Shown here: positions 61,878 through 64,000 of the stretch, in pieces
How positions within the stretch are numbered: the first letter of the stretch is position 1
Layout: each line of letters opens with the position of its first letter
Source: Gammaproteobacteria bacterium
GTDB taxonomy: Bacteria; Pseudomonadota; Gammaproteobacteria; SZUA-140
Assembly (NCBI GenBank): GCA_021648525.1
Contig: JAKISP010000003.1
Span: 1 to 64,000 of the forward strand
Direction: 5' to 3'
Length of the DNA stretch: 64,000 nt
The notes under the pieces: generated by a model
Database searches by the model: none
What the model was told of the DNA's origin: nothing
What the model saw: the letters and a program-made list of their open reading frames with translations, nothing else
Program-made: the position numbers and the translations under genes

Positions 61878-64000
61878 GTGATACGTACCACATTAAATCA
61901 CTGCTGGCTAGTGGTAGCCATCACCATTATGGTGCTGGCGCTGCTGGTCAGTGGCGCGCGCCTGCTACTACCTTATATGAGCACCTTCCACCTCCAGATT
62001 GAAGAGCGTATCAGTCAGGCGGTCGGTGCTACCGTCGAGGTGCGCTCGCTTGATGCCTCGTGGCATGGTGCTGGCCCGCAGTTGAAGCTGCGTGGCGTAC
62101 GCGTATTGAGTGGTGAGATGGAACTGCTCAATTTTGAGAGCGGCCGCATCGGGCTCAATCTTTTGCAAAGCCTGCGTCATCGTTCGTGGCAGTTAGGTGA
62201 TCTGGTTGTCTCGGGTGTTGAACTGGAGATTATGCGTGATGAAGCTGGAAAAATCAGCGTGACTGGTTTTGCAGTAGATCCGCCGACTGACTTAAATGAT
62301 GAGCAGGTAGCGCATAAGGCTACCGATGAACAGGCACTGTTAAGCTGGTTATTTTCTCAACCGCGGATGATGGTTGAGTCAGGTGAAATTAACTGGCGTG
62401 ACATGATGCTGGATGGGCGTGAACTGCTCTTTACAAATGTCGACTTTGAGTTGCGTAATCAGGGGCGACGGCATCAGTTAAGTGGTGAGGTTGAACTTCC
62501 TGTGCACCTTGGTCGAACGCTCTCTTTTGCACTGGATATCGAAGGCGATCTAGCAGATGCTAATAATGACTGGGAAGTTCTTGGTTACGTCGAAGGTGAT
62601 GAGTTGCAAATTGCACAATGGCTAGAGGGACGAGAGCCGTCAGGTGTTCGTGTTGATGATGGCCAGGTTGAAACACGTTTGTGGTTTGAATGGCGAAATG
62701 GTGCCATGCAGCGTGTTGATGGTGAGTTGTCGTTACGACAGCTGTTGTTGACACCGATTCAGAGTGCTGCTGCTGATGACACGCGTGATCCAATGAGGAT
62801 CGACCTGGTATCTGGTGCATATGCATGGCAGAAAAATGCGCTGGGGTGGTCGTTTAGCATCAATGATTTTATGTTGGGGCGGGAAAATAGAATGTGGCCG
62901 CCCAGTCAGCTTAGCATTGCGGTATCAGGTGAATTTGGTGGTGAGCAGGTGATTGAGGCGACGCTCGGTTATGCGGAGATCAATGACCTGAATGCGTTGT
63001 TAGTGATGAGTGATGCGATTGATGAATCGCTGCGATCGCAGTTGCGATCATTTGCGCCTGGCGGTGTATTGAGGGATGGCTATCTTCATTATCGACGTGG
63101 CTTTGTTGGTGAAGAGAAGCGTTATGTATTAACCAGTCAATTTGACAATATTGGAATTACTGCGCAGAGCAGGCTGCCCGGTGGACAAGGGCTTGATGGG
63201 TCGATTGCACTCGATAATAGCGGTGGTGTTATTTTCCTGGATAGCAAAGACGCGACATTATTGATGCCTGAGTTGTTTCGTGAACCGCTCGCTGTTAATG
63301 CACTACAGGGGGAACTCTACTGGCAACTGAATGAGCAGGGTTGGCAGCTTGAAAGTCGCGCACTGAAGTTGCAGAACAGTGATGTGGCGCTGTTGCTGGA
63401 TTTAGCGCTAAAAAAAGGTGAGTCCGCGCCTGAGATTGCATTGCTAGCTGAGTTTGAGGCTGCCAGTGTTGCTAATGTTTCACATTATCTACCGGTGGGA
63501 ATTATGTCGGATCCGCTGATTAAGTGGCTGGATCAGGCGATTGTGAATGGCAATGCTTCTGTTGGACAGGCGATTTTTTATGGGCCGCTTGATCGCCATT
63601 TCCCTTATGACAAAAGCGATGGTCTGTTCGATATTCGCTTTAATCTCATGGATGGCATCCTTGACTATGCACCGGGATGGCCGCGGCTAGAAGAGATAGA
63701 GGCTGAGCTGATTTTTGCAGGTAGCGGCATGGAGATTAATGCCGTGGCGGCCAAAAGCCTGGATGCTGATGTGACGCAAGTGTCGGTGCGTATTGAGGAC
63801 TTTCGTGCACACCCTGTTTTGTTGGAGATTGATGGTCAGGCACAGGGGCGCTCCTATGATGCGTTGGATTTTGTTAAACGCAGCCCTTTGTATGAGCTTT
63901 TTGGTGACTTTGTTGATGAAGTTGAAATCGCTGCCGGACGTAGCAAATTAGACCTGTCGATTAAATTACCACTGGCAGATCAACCTGCAACAGTGGACGG
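61878..64000 (+). CDS. yhdP: YhdP family AsmA-like protein (3' end beyond the window)
   Basis: An open frame from GTG 61878 to the window end, at least 707 residues. A single N-terminal helix (about 11-32) is followed by a large beta-rich region (QAVGATVEVRSLDASWHGAG, DVDFELRNQG) as in YhdP/DUF3971-AsmA2 proteins, which are thought to carry phospholipids between the membranes. It follows rng as in related genomes. The full protein usually exceeds 1,200 residues, so the rest lies outside. Confidence 0.88.
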   Translation, partial: MIRTTLNHCWLVVAITIMVLALLVSGARLLLPYMSTFHLQIEERISQAVGATVEVRSLDASWHGAGPQLKLRGVRVLSGEMELLNFESGRIGLNLLQSLRHRSWQLGDLVVSGVELEIMRDEAGKISVTGFAVDPPTDLNDEQVAHKATDEQALLSWLFSQPRMMVESGEINWRDMMLDGRELLFTNVDFELRNQGRRHQLSGEVELPVHLGRTLSFALDIEGDLADANNDWEVLGYVEGDELQIAQWLEGREPSGVRVDDGQVETRLWFEWRNGAMQRVDGELSLRQLLLTPIQSAAADDTRDPMRIDLVSGAYAWQKNALGWSFSINDFMLGRENRMWPPSQLSIAVSGEFGGEQVIEATLGYAEINDLNALLVMSDAIDESLRSQLRSFAPGGVLRDGYLHYRRGFVGEEKRYVLTSQFDNIGITAQSRLPGGQGLDGSIALDNSGGVIFLDSKDATLLMPELFREPLAVNALQGELYWQLNEQGWQLESRALKLQNSDVALLLDLALKKGESAPEIALLAEFEAASVANVSHYLPVGIMSDPLIKWLDQAIVNGNASVGQAIFYGPLDRHFPYDKSDGLFDIRFNLMDGILDYAPGWPRLEEIEAELIFAGSGMEINAVAAKSLDADVTQVSVRIEDFRAHPVLLEIDGQAQGRSYDALDFVKRSPLYELFGDFVDEVEIAAGRSKLDLSIKLPLADQPATVD

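Overview
The window reads as chromosomal DNA of a gammaproteobacterium with an elaborate aerobic or microaerobic respiratory apparatus. The conserved neighbourhoods are gammaproteobacterial: a bioBFHCD operon divergent from comF, ftsY-ftsE-ftsX-rpoH, maf-rng-yhdP, and pilA/B/C/D-coaE-zapD-yacG with pilRS. The many c- and b-type cytochromes would suit a sulfur- or inorganic-compound oxidiser, but that is inference. Species cannot be assigned from the sequence alone. No rRNA, tRNA or CRISPR array was recognised.

Layout. 1-0.2 kb: the start of an IS110-type transposase cut by the window edge. 0.3-8.6 kb: an orphan hydantoinase-A-like gene, a GldA/F/G-type ABC transporter with a DUF4340 protein, mutM, and a polytopic membrane protein. 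8.8-27.1 kb: a large respiratory region around a cbb3-like (C-family) oxidase. It has CcoN-like and unusually long CcoO-like subunits, CcoS-like and CcoG-like assembly factors, a diheme c4-like cytochrome, two paralogous membrane-anchored monoheme cytochromes c, two about 180-residue 'mini-CcoN' proteins, a thioredoxin-fold lipoprotein, a membrane-anchored SUMF/FGE-fold protein, several unknown membrane proteins, and at least five very short single-helix membrane proteins. No diheme CcoP gene is present. 27.26-31.32 kb: a complete 4,061-bp transposon with 20-bp perfect terminal inverted repeats and an 8-bp target duplication, carrying a DDE transposase, a HigBA-type toxin-antitoxin locus, a Panacea-domain antitoxin with a membrane partner, and two further small genes. 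31.3-41.4 kb: ggt, ferredoxin, coaD, rsmD, two M16 peptidases, ftsY, ftsE, ftsX and rpoH; rpoH has a perfect CIRCE operator. 41.4-48.5 kb: biotin operon, comF, a YfaZ-like outer-membrane protein and a Nudix/ThiE fusion. 48.5-59.5 kb: yacG, zapD, coaE and the type IV pilus genes, with an O-antigen-ligase-like gene between pilA and pilB and a sigma-54 promoter before pilA. 59.6-64 kb: maf, rng and the start of yhdP.

How the genes work together. In the respiratory region the CcoN/CcoO pair would be the oxygen-reducing core. The c-type cytochromes would feed it electrons, and CcoS, CcoG, the thioredoxin lipoprotein and possibly the small lipoprotein at 25.7 kb would serve cofactor and copper handling. 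The repeated modules (two monoheme c, two mini-CcoN, two membrane proteins with a shared R-[LI]-P...WGxRP segment) suggest a multi-part complex or two related complexes built from duplicated parts. The pilus genes form a standard PilSR/sigma-54-controlled set, with a likely pilin glycosyltransferase. This respiratory region is the best candidate for an undescribed system; the toxin-antitoxin-bearing transposon is the clearest mobile feature.
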